DNA from: Megalopta genalis
Lineage: Eukaryota > Arthropoda > Insecta > Hymenoptera > Halictidae
Direction of reading: 5' to 3'
Assembly: GCF_051020955.1 (NCBI RefSeq)
Contig: NC_135013.1
Span: 34,115,302-34,179,301 of the forward strand
Length of the DNA: 64,000 bases
The first letter of the stretch is position 1. Each line of letters opens with the position of its first letter. The translations under genes were made by a program, and so were the position numbers. The notes under the pieces are model-generated. The model made no database searches. It saw only the letters and a program-made list of their open reading frames with translations, and was not told the DNA's origin. Shown here piece by piece: positions 46,542-59,414 of this stretch.

Positions 46542-46698
46542 TACAATGATTGATAAGTCCGCATGTAGAAAAATAAAAAGTGGTGTAAGATTGTCTAAAA
46601 GTATCTTAAAGGTATCCTCGTGCTAACGTTCGGTTTTGATAGCATGCTCGCTGGTCATCAAATGATATGAGTTATTTAAAAAAAACAAATACTGGTGG

Positions 46699-49600
46699 TC
46701 ATTTCCATGGGACTGGTTCCAGCAGCCACTGCTGCTCAACGGTTTTTGCACAGTCTGCTATCACAGGACCTCCGTCGTCACTCGCTTGTAAACACATATC
46801 CGAAGGGACATGTAAAAATGTTTTTGTCTGAGGATAAAGTTTCGCTCGTCATTCACATAAATATATTTGATGCTTCCCCTCCATTCTTAACTCGGCTTAC
46901 CTGTTCGTCGTACCGCCACTTTTGCCGTTTGCTGCCGCTGCATGCCATTATCTTAACCTTTGGTGTCTTGTGCTGCGTGTCGTGCTCAGGAGCGTCCAAG
47001 CAAACGCTCTCATCGGTCATCACGACCCCTCTTTCCGTCATCACAAACATTTGACTAAGTATCGGCCTAGGAACGCAGCCCTCTAAGACCGGGTAACCGG
47101 AGGGCTGTGAGTAAGTGCCTTTCGTGGTCGGTCGCATAATGCATTTTTTTGTTGAGAGATGCACGATCTATGAACGAAGTGAGTAAGCACGCTACAACAA
47201 GCAAACCTTCGGAACAATTTCAAAGAATCCTACCCGTCCAAAGAATCGATCGTCCTTTGGGAAAAAATGTTCTGGCCACACGTTGTCCAGATACCACTCG
47301 AAACTTTTGCATTGCAACGTCTTGCGCAGCGCTAACCGAGATCTAACCGGCTGCTTGTCCCTTAATCTGGCTGCCTCTGAAAGAAAACAGAAGTTCAAAA
47401 AACGGATCACGATTAGTATTAACACTCAGCCAACCGAACGGGGAGATCTGCCCGTTTTAAATTCAGTCGATTGACGACCGAATGGATGATTAATGAAAAA
47501 TTGAAAATGATTGCTTAATTTCATTAAGATTTGCAAGAGGTACGAATGCTGAAGAAGTAATCGATGCCATATAAGTCTGCTTCATAATTTTTGTTTAATC
47601 GAATGGAATATTTTAATTTTATGAAAATTTTTGAGGTTTCTAGCGGAGTCGTGGAAGTGTTAATTGCGAGCTAGTTACCTGGATTGAATTTGAAGTAAAA
47701 CTCAGCCCAATCGTCCATCCAGACCAAAGCCACTCGGGCAAGATTCCCGTACAGAATTTCTCCCACTCCTCCGGGGAACGTGTACGGGGATGATTTCCGA
47801 AATAGGTGTCCTACGTGAGAGCAAGGCGCGATTTCAACGCTGCCTCCGCACTGCCACACCCTGAACGATAACTCCAAATTCTCTCCGCCCCAAATTCTCA
47901 TTTGTTCGTCGTAGCTACCCAGCTCGAAAAAATAGTCTCTGTTCATGGAGAACAATCCTCCGGCCATAGCCGGAGTTCGAAATGGCTCGACGATGTTTTC
48001 GCGTCTCTCTTTCAACAGTCTGCCATTCAATGTTAACCAGCGGAAGTGCAAGTCCCAGTTGAATGCACCCCAGTGCAGTTCCAAAGATCTAAAATAAAAT
48101 ATTATATATATTATATAATATTATATATTTAAATAATCTCATTTAATACCGAGGCAGGCATAAATAGATATCTAAGCCTATTTTACCGAGTGTAGCTAAA
48201 GGTGTCGTCGTTGATTATGTCGATAACCGGAGACACAACTCTGGTTCTATTTTTAGCCACGGCTTCGAGCAACGGTTCTAACCACCCTGGAACAGATTCG
48301 AATAAATTATAATCTCTAGCGACCGATTTATTGTAACTGAATGCGTTACCCAGTTCTGCTAGGGAAAAGAGCTCACCTACCAACCGTGCATTCGCAATGC
48401 GCGTCGAGGAATGTGAGAACTTCGCCTACGGCTTCGTTAGCGCCCATTAATCTCGCATTCACTAAACCTATGCGTTTCCTGGAACGAAGAACTTTAGTGG
48501 TCACTTGTAAATTCTTTACATGTTCGTCTAGAGGAGCCTTCAAAAAATCTAATGGGGACAAATGAAAACAAAAGATTTAGCGCAGGTGTCGTGACCGATG
48601 AAAGAGAATAAATGTCAAATTCCGACGCAACCCTTATCCGGCTTTACCTCTGTCGCTGTTATCGTCGACGAGGATGATCTCCTCCAGCAAATGTCTGGGC
48701 GATCTATCGATCACGCTGTATACAGTTCTCAGCAGCGTACTCCACGCTTCATTGTGCAAAACAATGATCACCGACGTTCTCGGCAAGTTCTCCAATTTTG
48801 AATATCGCGCGACGCACCTGCAATCGTTCAATTACCGACCTCTCCAATATTACCGACAATGAAATCACCAGTATTACCCCTTTCGCCTAACGTCCGGTAA
48901 AGTGCGATTCAACGGTATTCTGTCGCTGGCCATCAAATTGAATCGATTGATTTGATAGAGCTGCTGCATTTGATAAAAATCCTTCGCTGGGATTAAAACC
49001 GGGCTGCCATTTTTGCCCTCGGAAGGCCGTGGATCGAACATGTTCTTGTTGATGAGATCTAAAAAGTAAAAGGTCTCTTGTAACAACGGGACGAGACGGG
49101 ACTATCGTTTCTTGAGTACCTTTCGTAATGTTCGGAGTTTTCAAAGGATCAACGGAGTCGCCGATATAATGGCCCACGACCACACGTATACCCCTACGAT
49201 CTATATAATCCTTTTGATTCTCCATAAGCCTGAAATTTAGAGAAAATTTAAAAACGTTAATTTAAAAACGTTATCGAAGGGAAACACGAAGATTTCCCGT
49301 ATCTAGGGTCCCTGAGTCGGCCACCATTGACCCCGAAAAGGGTTATCATCAATTATCCAGGATTTAAGTAATTTTTATCATGTTAGGTGCATTCTCGTGC
49401 TGTTCAATGTATCGTAAAATTTTCGCGTGGAAACAGAGTTGAGAATCGCTGGTCGAAAGCAACAGGTGATTACACCAAATTACATTCGTAGCTTCGCAAA
49501 GAGACGTAGTAGAAGGGTTTGGATGGCATCTAACATTCGAAAGTAAATGATATTTTTTTTTGGAAGTATCTAACGCTTATTTTATCTCCGTAGATCGCTT

Positions 49601-49736
49601 ACCGCATCGCCGTGTAGTCGCTGCGGTCTTCCGACTGCCGTGTTTTGCTCAACCAAACCAGAAATATTCCCGCAAGCAAGGCGACCGAGAGAATAATCGG
49701 CCACGTGCGAAACAGTCTTCTCAATCTTGGCCACAT
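46699..49736 (-). CDS. Polypeptide N-acetylgalactosaminyltransferase (GT27 family)
   Basis: Ten exons: 49736-49603, 49229-49120, 49058-48878, 48817-48648, 48548-48381, 48286-48187, 48088-47679, 47376-47234, 47167-46901, 46827-46699. They join with matching phases into 603 residues. It is a Golgi type II membrane enzyme that starts mucin-type O-glycans by moving GalNAc from UDP-GalNAc to Ser/Thr. Seen in order: a short basic cytosolic tail; a membrane anchor (WPIILSVALLAGIFLVW, residues ~12-28); the GT-A domain with TSVIIVLHNEAWSTLLRTV, the metal-binding DxH in FLDAHCE, and WGGENLELSFRVWQCGG; then a ricin-type lectin domain with CLDAPE, two QxW motifs (RQKW, EQQW) and ending LLEPVPWK. Length is typical of the family (~550-650). 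I do not assign a paralogue. Its 5' end faces Sec31. Confidence 0.93.
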
Positions 49737-51583
49737 CGTGAATCTCGTCGGAAGAAAACTGTCTTCGGCTTAACTGATTTTTTCGAACGGACCGGTTTTA
49801 TCTCATTGCGGAATTATTAACTGATATCGTCAACCCCGGACATCCACTATCACGAGCTTCCCACGACGGGTCATCGTGAGAAAGGACAGAGAGCCTTGGT
49901 AGCTACCTTGAACTGAAAGAAATTTCAGAAGCTTCAATTAATACCGACGATTTCGTCAGTCTCTAGGCTCGTAACACTAACAAGTAAATAACCGTTGATC
50001 AACGCGTCACGTATTTGATATTTAATATTAGATTATAATATTACGTTTAAAATAACAAGGTAATTTATGCGCATAACATACCTTTATGTCTGTTCAAAGT
50101 ACATCCAGGATCTTATCCAAGATACACTGCAAAAGTTTCCGAATCCACTTTTGAACGATCGCGGAAAGTCACAGTTGAAGAAGTTCTGTCATTATTTTTA
50201 CATAGCGAACGGAATTTGATTCACAAATGATATTATTATTATTAATGGAAAAGCATAGCCGTTGACTTGCACCGATTCAACGACTGGAATAAGCTGAATG
50301 AGCTTCAAGGAATCGCTAGGACTTAGGACGCCGTGAATAAAACAGTGCTGTAGCAAGACGATCCGAAGCCCGATTCTTTTCATTAAATGGAAAGAGAAAT
50401 TACACGATTTCCTTTTGCCAATTTTACCGTCTACGTATATGAACCTCGATAACAGGTTTCGTTAAAATGATAAAAGATGCATATAGTATTTCGTGGTCGG
50501 GCCAGTATATTTCCGACAGTGACAATAACCTCAACCGCAATTGTGGAAGAGAAAATATCCGTAAAAGCCAACGTTAACAACTCGCTTTGTGCATTTCACA
50601 TTCTTGAGCACGAGCCACCACTTTTTCATGTGGGTGGTGAAATATGCATAAGATTAAAAAAAAATCTACCTGCACACATTCTCATTTTCGCGTGATGTAA
50701 CAATGAATGTACGGATCAAAACAATGATTATGCAAACGCTCACCTAAATGTATTTAGTGTATTACTCATGCATATGTATGTACAGTGTTACAGTTTTTGT
50801 AAGGTTTAGTTGACGTTGTCAAATCGTTGATTGACTTCTACATTCAAAGAAACATCGCGGTACAGTCTGCTCGAAAAGAGTACAGTTCGCCTCGAGTGTT
50901 GCAACGTTATAGAATAATTGTTTGTTCGTTGTACATTTGCTGAACAGTTTAAAGTTAATCTGGAGACTTGTGTGATTGTGTAAACAGTTGCTCTGTTTGA
51001 TTGTTGTCCTGCATGGATAAGGATGCATTTAATAGGAACGGTCGAACCGAGTGGACTGTATTAATGGACCACAGATACTGAAGAGGTCAGCACTATTCCC
51101 AACGTACGGTTCGCCACGTTGGAAGAAGTTGACGGGTGACCACTACTCTTTTGACATTAGGGATTCGTTTGCACAAATTTCGTTCGATTATTATTAATTG
51201 ACTGCACTAAGGTGAGAGAGCGTTGCGCGAACGAATAACTCATTCTCCGCTTCGTTTAGAACGAAACCAACAGTGTATACGTATAACACGTGTTAGGATT
51301 TGATAGTGCTGGGTCGGTGAACCTTCGAATCCGAGTGCAACACATTTGTAATACTATCGTTCATATTTATATAGTTTGTATTGTATCGCGGTTATCAATT
51401 CAGAGTTTACGTTACAGTAGACGCTTATGTAAACACACTATCGCTTATGGAAAGTAAGCATGTTACATTTACAAATGCAACGCAATGTTGGAATGGACTG
51501 ATTATAAGTTATAGTACTGTTAATTATTTAATTTATTCTTTATAAGAAGAAATAAAAATTATTTGTGGTGTAGAGTTACAAGG
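49737..51583. other. Divergent spacer between GalNAc-transferase and Sec31
   Basis: AT-rich. It must hold promoters and 5' UTRs of both genes. A small hairpin CCACCACTTTTTCATGTGGGTGG lies near 50606-50630. No exon or RNA gene is supported. Confidence 0.5.
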
Positions 51584-54500
51584 ATGAAGGTAAAGGAGTT
51601 GCTCAAGACTGTCAACGTAGCATGGTCACCGCCGGCTCAATATCCTATACTGCTGGCTGCTGGTACCGCAGCCCAACAACTCGATGCAAGTTTTAATACC
51701 TCCGCCAGCTTGGATTTGTATTCGTTGAATTTACAGCAACCAGGATATGATCTGGAATTGAAATCCAGTGTTTCGAGCGATCATAGGTTGATAATTGTCT
51801 TCTTTACATATAAAAAAGTATTATCGCGCTGCAAAGTTGTTACTGTTCACATGAATTTTTTAGATTCCATAAAATAATATGGGGCTCTTATGGAACCAAT
51901 CCTGCTGGAATAATTGTTGGCGGCTGCGATTATGGGATGATAAAGATTTATTCTGCGGCCAGATTATTGGCAAACGATAATAATTGTTTACTCAGCAGTC
52001 CAGACAGGCATACGGGCCCAGTCAGAGCCCTAGACTTCAACCCTTTCCAAGCAAATTTATTAGCGACTGGAGCAACGGAAAGTGAAATTTATATTTGGGA
52101 TATCGTTAATACAGCTACTCCAATGACTCCCGGATCCAGGAGTCAGCCATTAGAGGATGTACAACATATTGCATGGAATAAGCAAGTACAACACATTCTT
52201 GCATCCACATTTTCACAACGATGCGTCATATGGGACTTAAGAAAAAATGAGCCCATAATCAAGTTGACAGATGCAAACTCAAGAGTAATTTCATATACAT
52301 TTTGGCATGTTCATTCCTTTAGTACTATTGTTTTAACATTTTTAATTTTATGAATATTAGGTACGATGGAAAGTAGTTCAATGGCATCCGGATGTAGCGA
52401 CACAATTATGCCTGGCATCAGAGGATGATCAAGCTCCCATAATTGAGTTATGGGATTTAAGATTCGCAACGTCCCCGCTAAAAACACTCCAAAATCACCA
52501 ACGTGGTGTTTTATCGATCGCGTGGAATCCGCACGATCCAGACTTGCTTTTAAGCTGTGCCAAAGATAATAGAATATTATGCTGGAATCCTAACTCGGAG
52601 GCACCAGTAAGTTGTGATAGCATATCTGCATTATTCAAACAAATTCATTCAATTCATTTCGCTTATTTCCACGCAGAACGGTGAAGTGATATGCGAACTA
52701 GCACAAACAAATCAGTGGAATTTCGATGTTTCATGGTGTCCGAGGCATCCAGGATTAGTTGTGGGAACTAGTTTTGATGGACACGCAGCAGTTTACTCTT
52801 TGTTGGGTGGACAACAACAAATGGCTACCGAAACGTCTAACAAAATAGTAGATTCTTTCCCTGGAATGGATCCTTTTACACAGCCTCCTCCTACAATGCA
52901 ATCGGAACCAGCGGTCACATTAACAAAAGCTCCTAAATGGTTAAAAAAACCATTCGGGGCTTCTTTCGGTGTAAGCACTTCTTTCTTTACTGTACTAAAT
53001 AATCCATGCATGCACGGTACGTTATGTCGTACAAAATAAAAAGAAAAACAACTTTTTAGTTTGGCGGTAAATTGACAATATTTGAGAATCAACCTGCAGA
53101 TCCCAATATGCCTGCGAGTGCAAGCAGAACGGTAATTTTGTCGCAAGTGATCACGCAACCGGAACTAATCCAACGTTCTAACGAATTGGAAGAAGTACTC
53201 AAAACCGAGCAATACAATGAATACTGTAAAGGAAAGGCTGAGAAAATGACTGATGTACATAGAAAAAAGATATGGAACTGTGTGGGAGCGTATTTCGGGG
53301 AAAACGTGACGAAAGAAATATTGGAGTTGCTGGGATATAATGTAGAAGCAATGAACAATAAACTGAATCAATTCATTCCTCAAGAGGATGTCAACAGTAT
53401 TACAGAGGGAGTTGACAATCTGAATAATGTAAGGTTCATATTGATGCTATTCAAGAAAGAAACTGATAAAAAATTATTTGTTTTATATAATCGAATATAA
53501 TTTCTTTAGGTACTTAACGGAAACATTATGGATGGAAGTGCAGCGTTTGATGCCATTGCACAAGAACAAAGCAAAAAGCCGTCCATAATTTCTCCAATAA
53601 ATAATGATATGAAACTGAACGTGTCCGATGGTAATTTTCTATTGTAGACTTATGTTTCCGTTAACTATATTTGTTTAATGAATCTTACATTTCTTTAATA
53701 TATTGCAGATGAGGATGGGCTTATTACTCAAGCAATCCTCTTAGGAAACATCGAGGCTGCTGTATCTTTGTGCTTTGCCAATAAGCGGTATGCAGATGCA
53801 GTCATTCTTTCGATGGCCGCTGGACCCGAATTACTAGCACGCACCCAGTACAGGTACTTTTCAGAGCATACCGGTGCTCTAAATTCTCTTATTAGTTCAT
53901 TAGTCAGCGAAAACTGGGCTGACATTGTTAAAGGCAGTGATATAAACTGCTGGAGAGAAGTATTGATTGGAATATTCACCCATTCGAATCCGCAGGAACG
54001 ATCTACTTTGTGCGGTGCGTATGAAACTAGTCGCAGTCATACCAAAACAAATTATGATCAACAATTTATGGATTCTATTTCACAGATATGCTTGGTGATC
54101 GTCTGGCATTGTCCGACAATCCAACTTTGAAGGACGAGGCTCAAATTTGCTACATTTGTTCCGGAAATCTGAACAAAATGGTAGAATCCTTGAACGTCGA
54201 CATTCAAGAGGTAGTGGAGTTGGTAATGATAATGCAAAAAGCATTGGAGTTGCAAGGTACTAGAGACACACGGATAGAAGGACAAATTGCCAGCGTTTTG
54301 TCTCAGTACGCGCAAATGTTAGCGGCCGAGGGTGACCTTGAAGCTGCTCTAAATTACCTTGGGAACAGCCAAGACGAGAAGATCGTGATGTTAAAAGACA
54401 GATTGTGTAGAGCGTTAGGATATATCCAAGACTCTAGGAGTATGACGAAAGCGCCGAGGGCACAGAATTACTATGATCAAACGAGGAGGCCTTCGCAAAC

Positions 54501-56499
54501 GAGCCATTCGCAGAACCTATTACTCACATCAAGGTCACAATCAAGACCTTACATCGATTCAAACGTTGCACCCGCAAAACAATCATTTGCACCACCCGCG
54601 AACCAATTCAATACGCAGCAACAACCTCTCGGGTTTCCTGCTACCAATCCTCTTCAACCACACATGCAGTCTCAGTTACAATACGATCAGTACGCACCAG
54701 CTCACTCTTATGGTTCTGCTCCTGTGACTCAACCTCCTCCTCCCCCGCCTCCAACCGGATCAAGTAATGTTGGATCTCGACCATCCAGTGTTGGGCCTCA
54801 AGCGAGATCGAAATACGTGATAGACCCATCGGTGAAGTCTACCGCACCCTATGGTCAGACCGGTTATACTCAACAATCATACAGTAATCAACAAATATCT
54901 CCACTGTCGAACTATTCTGCACCAAACGCGTACCAGCCACAAATTCCTATGCCTTCGAATCCATATCCTGCACAGAACTTTACAGCCGCTCCGAAGGAAC
55001 AGGAACCATTCAAACCAGTTCAGACTAGCATGTTAACACCGATGCAACCATCGGTGCAAACGCAAATGTACGATCCGATTAGAACGCAACCATCGCCACA
55101 ATCTCGGCCTTATGGAAATGAAAACATGTATCAGGCATCTCCACAACCAGCCGGGTGGAATGATCCACCTGCCGCCAAAAGCAGAATGCAGGTAAGCGAC
55201 CTAAAACATTTTATGATGTTATATTTACATATACATATATATACGTGTGTATATAAATTCGGATAAAACACAGCCAGTACTGGCATTGTACCACAAAAAT
55301 GAAATGTCTGCGGAACATGCTGGTACCAGGAAGTGGAAAGAAAAACATTCGAAGAATGTCACTATGAAGGTAGAGAATTGTCAGAGAATTGAGTGACGTT
55401 ATCACTGTTTCATAATTGCTGTTATTGTTGTAGTTGCAATTCTATATTTACCCTTCGTGTTACTTTACTTGGAGAAATGCCTGAAGAAGTTTCATTAGTT
55501 GCCTGTAACAGTTTCATTTTCGTGTGATATTGAACTTACTAATACCACAACGTGAAGCGCACAAATACGTTTCCAACTGCTTCATAAAAGAAAATTGTTG
55601 TGCGAAAATCATTCTCTAAATTGTACTATATGTACAAATCGCTGATTTCATTATTATGGTGATGCCATCCGTAGGATGAAATTGTAATTTTTAATAATTT
55701 ACAGTTGAAACAGGAGTATCAGCCACAGAATCCAATTCTGCATCCATTGAGAGGTGCTACGAATCAACCGGAGCCGGACGTAAGTAATGTTATTTATACA
55801 AAATGTATTGAAATATCAATTATCAAATAATATTGACTTTTCTTTTCAGCTTTTGCCTCAAGAAAAGTTTTATCCGGACGTTCAAGCACCTTACAATCCC
55901 CAGCAGTATAATCAGAATGTGTCGAACATGAATGCTCAATTTGCCAGACAAGTAGAGCCACTGCAACCTGCTGCAGTTGTGAAAGCACCGGAGCCTGAAA
56001 AACCGAAAGCGCCAATCCCAGAACAACATGTACATTTAAAAACAGTATTCGATGAACTAAAGAATCAATGTTACGAAAATGCTAAAAACCCGGTAAGACG
56101 AAACATTCTTCACACATACACACACACATGTAGCATACTACAGGAACTTTTGTTTATTTGTTTTCAGCAAATCAAAAGGAAGATAGAAGACGTGTCCAGA
56201 AAGTTGGAAGTTTTGTACGATTGTCTTAGAGAAAATAAAGTACGTATTCCTGGTGTTAAGCAATTGTTAATTTTAGTTGTAATATATTTTTATACGCATG
56301 TGTGTTGCAGTTGTCCCAAAATACCTTGCAGGCTCTGCATCAAATATCACAGATGATACAAAACGGAAATTACACCGGAGGTTTAGATTTTCACACGCAA
56401 CTGGTCTCCGGTCCCGATTTCAGTCAAATATCCTCCTTCATGCCCGGTATTAAAGTATTACTTCTAAGTGCCCTTCAATTGAATGTCTACATTAGATAG
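51584..56499 (+). CDS. Sec31: Sec31, COPII outer-coat protein
   Basis: Twelve exons join in frame: 51584-51786, 51864-52284, 52361-52606, 52677-52970, 53060-53428, 53510-53630, 53709-54014, 54086-55191, 55705-55779, 55850-56092, 56168-56239, 56311-56499. They encode 1,214 residues. Sec31 pairs with Sec13 to form the outer cage of COPII vesicles at ER exit sites. Seen: the conserved start MKVKELLKTVNVAWSP; a WD40 propeller (residues ~1-335) with DRHTGPVRALDFN, ESEIYIWD, CVIWDLRKNEPI and ELWDLRFATSPL; the propeller-closing PKWLKKPFGASFGFGGKL; an alpha-solenoid containing ALNYLG; a long Pro/Gln-rich linker in exon 8 (PPPPPPPTGSS); and a C-terminal helical domain (LKTVFDELKNQCYENAKNP). The first donor (GTTGAT) is weak but phase and homology fit. 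A candidate alternative exon lies in intron 8. Confidence 0.95.
55274..55369 (+). CDS. Sec31: Candidate cassette exon of Sec31
   Basis: A 96-nt phase-0 segment in intron 8, between acceptor GGATAAAACACAG and donor AAG|GTAGAG. It is open for 32 codons (PVLALYHKNEMSAEHAG, then a Lys-rich stretch ending NVTMK). Inclusion would keep the frame and insert 32 basic residues into the Pro-rich linker. Acceptor pyrimidine content is poor, so it may be weakly used or spurious. Confidence 0.4.
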
Positions 56500-56905
56500 A
56501 ACGTAACATAAAAACGGATACTTCAATTCATTTTTATAATTTGCAATTTTATAATTCTCATCCAATGAGATATCTATGTTGCATTCACTTACCATAACGT
56601 ACGCCGCCAATAATGATAGCCAGAACTATTCGAAAACGAACTTTGTTGCTTAATTGTATCATACAGAAATTATAAAACTTACATCTGAATGTAGCTAACG
56701 AGAATTCGATGAGCATGTATTATTAATCCTATACAACTAAAACGGTCATTATGCGAGAGAAAGAAGTGTATAAAAATGTAGGACGAAATATTAAAGTCGA
56801 GAACATCTACAACGTTCCCATAAATATTGTTAATCAAACTCATCCTTTTAATTATTGTGTATATAATATTAAAGTTGGCTTAAAAAGATCACGTGTATAT
56901 TTTGA

Positions 56906-56911
56906 AATAAA
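56906..56911 (+). promoter_or_regulatory. Possible poly(A) signal of Sec31
   Basis: AATAAA (in GAAATAAAAAATT) about 400 bp after the stop and just before an AT microsatellite that separates it from convergent IntS10. Confidence 0.45.
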
Positions 56912-56986
56912 AAATTATATAATTTTACTCAAATTATATATATATATATATATATAAATATTAAATTGTTCTTGAAAATAGGGAAA

Positions 56987-59414
56987 TTATGGAATAATCA
57001 GACTGTGTAGAATGGCTGCTTTTTCGTTAAGAATAAACTTTTGTAACAGTTCGTCTAAGGGGTCAATTCCATCACGGGCTGCTTGTCGCCTCATCGCCTG
57101 CTTCACTTCTTCGCGTACTCCTTTATCAGCTCCGCGAGTAGTAATGCGTCGATCTGTAATATTTCAACCAAAATGTAATCAAAGTATGCGATAAATGCGT
57201 CGAACAAATTCTACGAAATATATACTTTGTACTATCCCGGATGCGGTTGCGATATCCAATGATACACCGCCACCGTGTTCAGTCCACAAGTACGTCAATT
57301 CTTCTAGAATATCAACGCAAATGATATAAGCTTGAAACAGCGGATAAGCGAAGGAGCCACGATTGATAATTCGTTCTGTAATCGTGGTTAAAGTACTAGC
57401 CTCCTGTGGCCAGTCGATTTGCATTAACACCAATGCATGTCCTATGGCCAAGTCTCCGACTCCTCCGCCCAAGGAGAAATTTTCCTATCGAAAAAATACA
57501 TGGTAACTTCAAACGAAATTTTCAACGGAAATTGGTCATTTAAATTGCACAATTTCCCATTACCTTTATCGCTGAAAGTAACAGCCTGCAACAATATTGA
57601 ATTATTGGAAAACGTGCGACTGTTAAATAGTGCAGATGCCTTGCACAGGGAACTGTTAAATTATGCGACACTTTACCGGACGCAGAAGGTAGCGCGTTAA
57701 CTACTAAAACTATATATTCCAACATTCCCTTGAAAAAAATGTTTCATACTTAAGAATATTAGCAAATTAATGTGAAGATGAAATAATATGGAAATGTATT
57801 AATACCTTATAATCTTTTAAGAAAAAACATGTATTTGCTAAACGAAGGTGAGCAGATAAACTACCTGCTTCTTGTGATAATCTTGCCAATACTTCGTGAT
57901 GCAACCCTTTGTACATAGCTAAATCTGTTAAAAACGAGTTCAGCCACGTGTCTAACCGTAGTTGTTGATTTATTTTTACCATTTCTCTTTGTAAATAATC
58001 ACTACTGTGTAGCAAGTCCCATAGTTTCACGGCCAATGCTAAACCATTACCGCTGTAATCTCCGTCGCTGGTTAACGCAATTCCTCCGTTTTCATCTCTC
58101 TTGCGTTTTTTCAATTTAGATTCTATTTATTAATAAAATTTGTAACTAATAAGTTCACATAAACTACTAAAAAATATAACTGGTATAATATCTCACCAGT
58201 AGGTGAATGAACACATTCTCCAAATGCTTCCACCAAACAGTACATAGTTTCGTCATTAATAATAAGTGAATTATGTTCATTTAATATTCTTAATAATACA
58301 ACCACGGTGCACATTAACAATTGTCTAACTATCAGCTCCTCGCATAAACTTGTTGAATGTGCAACTGCGTACTGCTGCAATCTTTCGCAATACGTGTCTT
58401 TGTTCCAGGGCATGGAAAACAGACTGCCCAGTTCCCATCCCAACTTCTTTCCAATTAACTCTACCACTTGAAACAGTCTATCCCATGGATTTTGAATCTG
58501 GTTATCTTGTGGCTGCTGTATATATGCTAAATAAAATTCAACCGCTTTGCAGAGCAGCCTTAAGCAAAGCCTTGGATTCAGTTCTACAGGTGCAGTACCA
58601 AGAAGGGGCAATGCATCGCAAGCTAACAGTCTTCTGAACCCATTCACTGCACGCCCTGGATGACTGTGTTTCTCCGCAGTGAGTAGAGTTTCTACTAAAC
58701 GTGGCTGAAAACAGAACAGTCTAAGAAGCAAGGTTACTAGTACAAGAGTTTTGAAGACAGAATTAGAACTACTTACTCCATGAGTAGCTATTGTTTGTGG
58801 AAATCTACGCAATAACAAAAGTAATAGTTTACAATGTTCCATTGTGTCTTCACTGTGATCAGCGGTCATAATAAGCAGTCTGTGCTGAAGTTCTTGAGGT
58901 ATATGTTGGAACATCTGACATAAAAATTCTGCCTCGGGATCGCATTGCTCCAAACGAAGGCAAGCTGTTACCGTTTCTATCTCCTTCCATATGTCTCTGT
59001 CATCTGGAAAATTCTGAAATCTGTGCATACAGATTTATACAATTCTTTAAAAATATAGGACAATTTTTATATCACTATATATGAATTGTTATTGTTCAAG
59101 CCCTTACATTTCGCTAAAACATTTCGCCGCTTCTTTCACATTTTTCGACAGCTTTTCTATCCGATACGCTTCGAACTGACGAATAAATATTAAATTTTCA
59201 GTAAACGTTCAATCGTACGAAATGTTTACAGACTTGACAGATTAATATTTCTTCTAACCTGAACTTTTGCACTGTGAGGAAATAAAGATTTCGCTGTGAT
59301 TAACCATGATTTGGCAGCGTAAATGTCAACCGGTAACACGTCTTTTGCACGCCTTATTAAATAATCCTCTCTTGCTAATTGATTATTATCCGCAGATGAC
59401 GTTTTCTCCAACAT
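56987..59414 (-). CDS. IntS10: Integrator complex subunit 10
   Basis: Eight exons: 59414-59259, 59175-59108, 59020-58777, 58704-58197, 58122-57806, 57728-57564, 57484-57226, 57153-56987, joining in phase to 627 residues. IntS10 is a nuclear helical-repeat subunit of Integrator, which cleaves snRNA and nascent RNA 3' ends and attenuates paused transcription. Family signatures seen: the N-terminus with RRAKDVLPVDIYAAKSWLIT; EHCKLLLLLLRRFPQTIATH; the helical middle with LACDALPLLG and KAVEFYLAYI; and the conserved C-terminus with TTRGADKGVREEVKQAM and LNEKAAILHSL. Human IntS10 is about 710 residues, so this form is somewhat short. A Lys/Arg patch (LKKRKRDE) at the start of exon 5 could be a nuclear signal. 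Intron 3 is only 72 nt, stop-free and in frame. The gene is convergent with Sec31 and divergent from SUMO. Confidence 0.93.
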
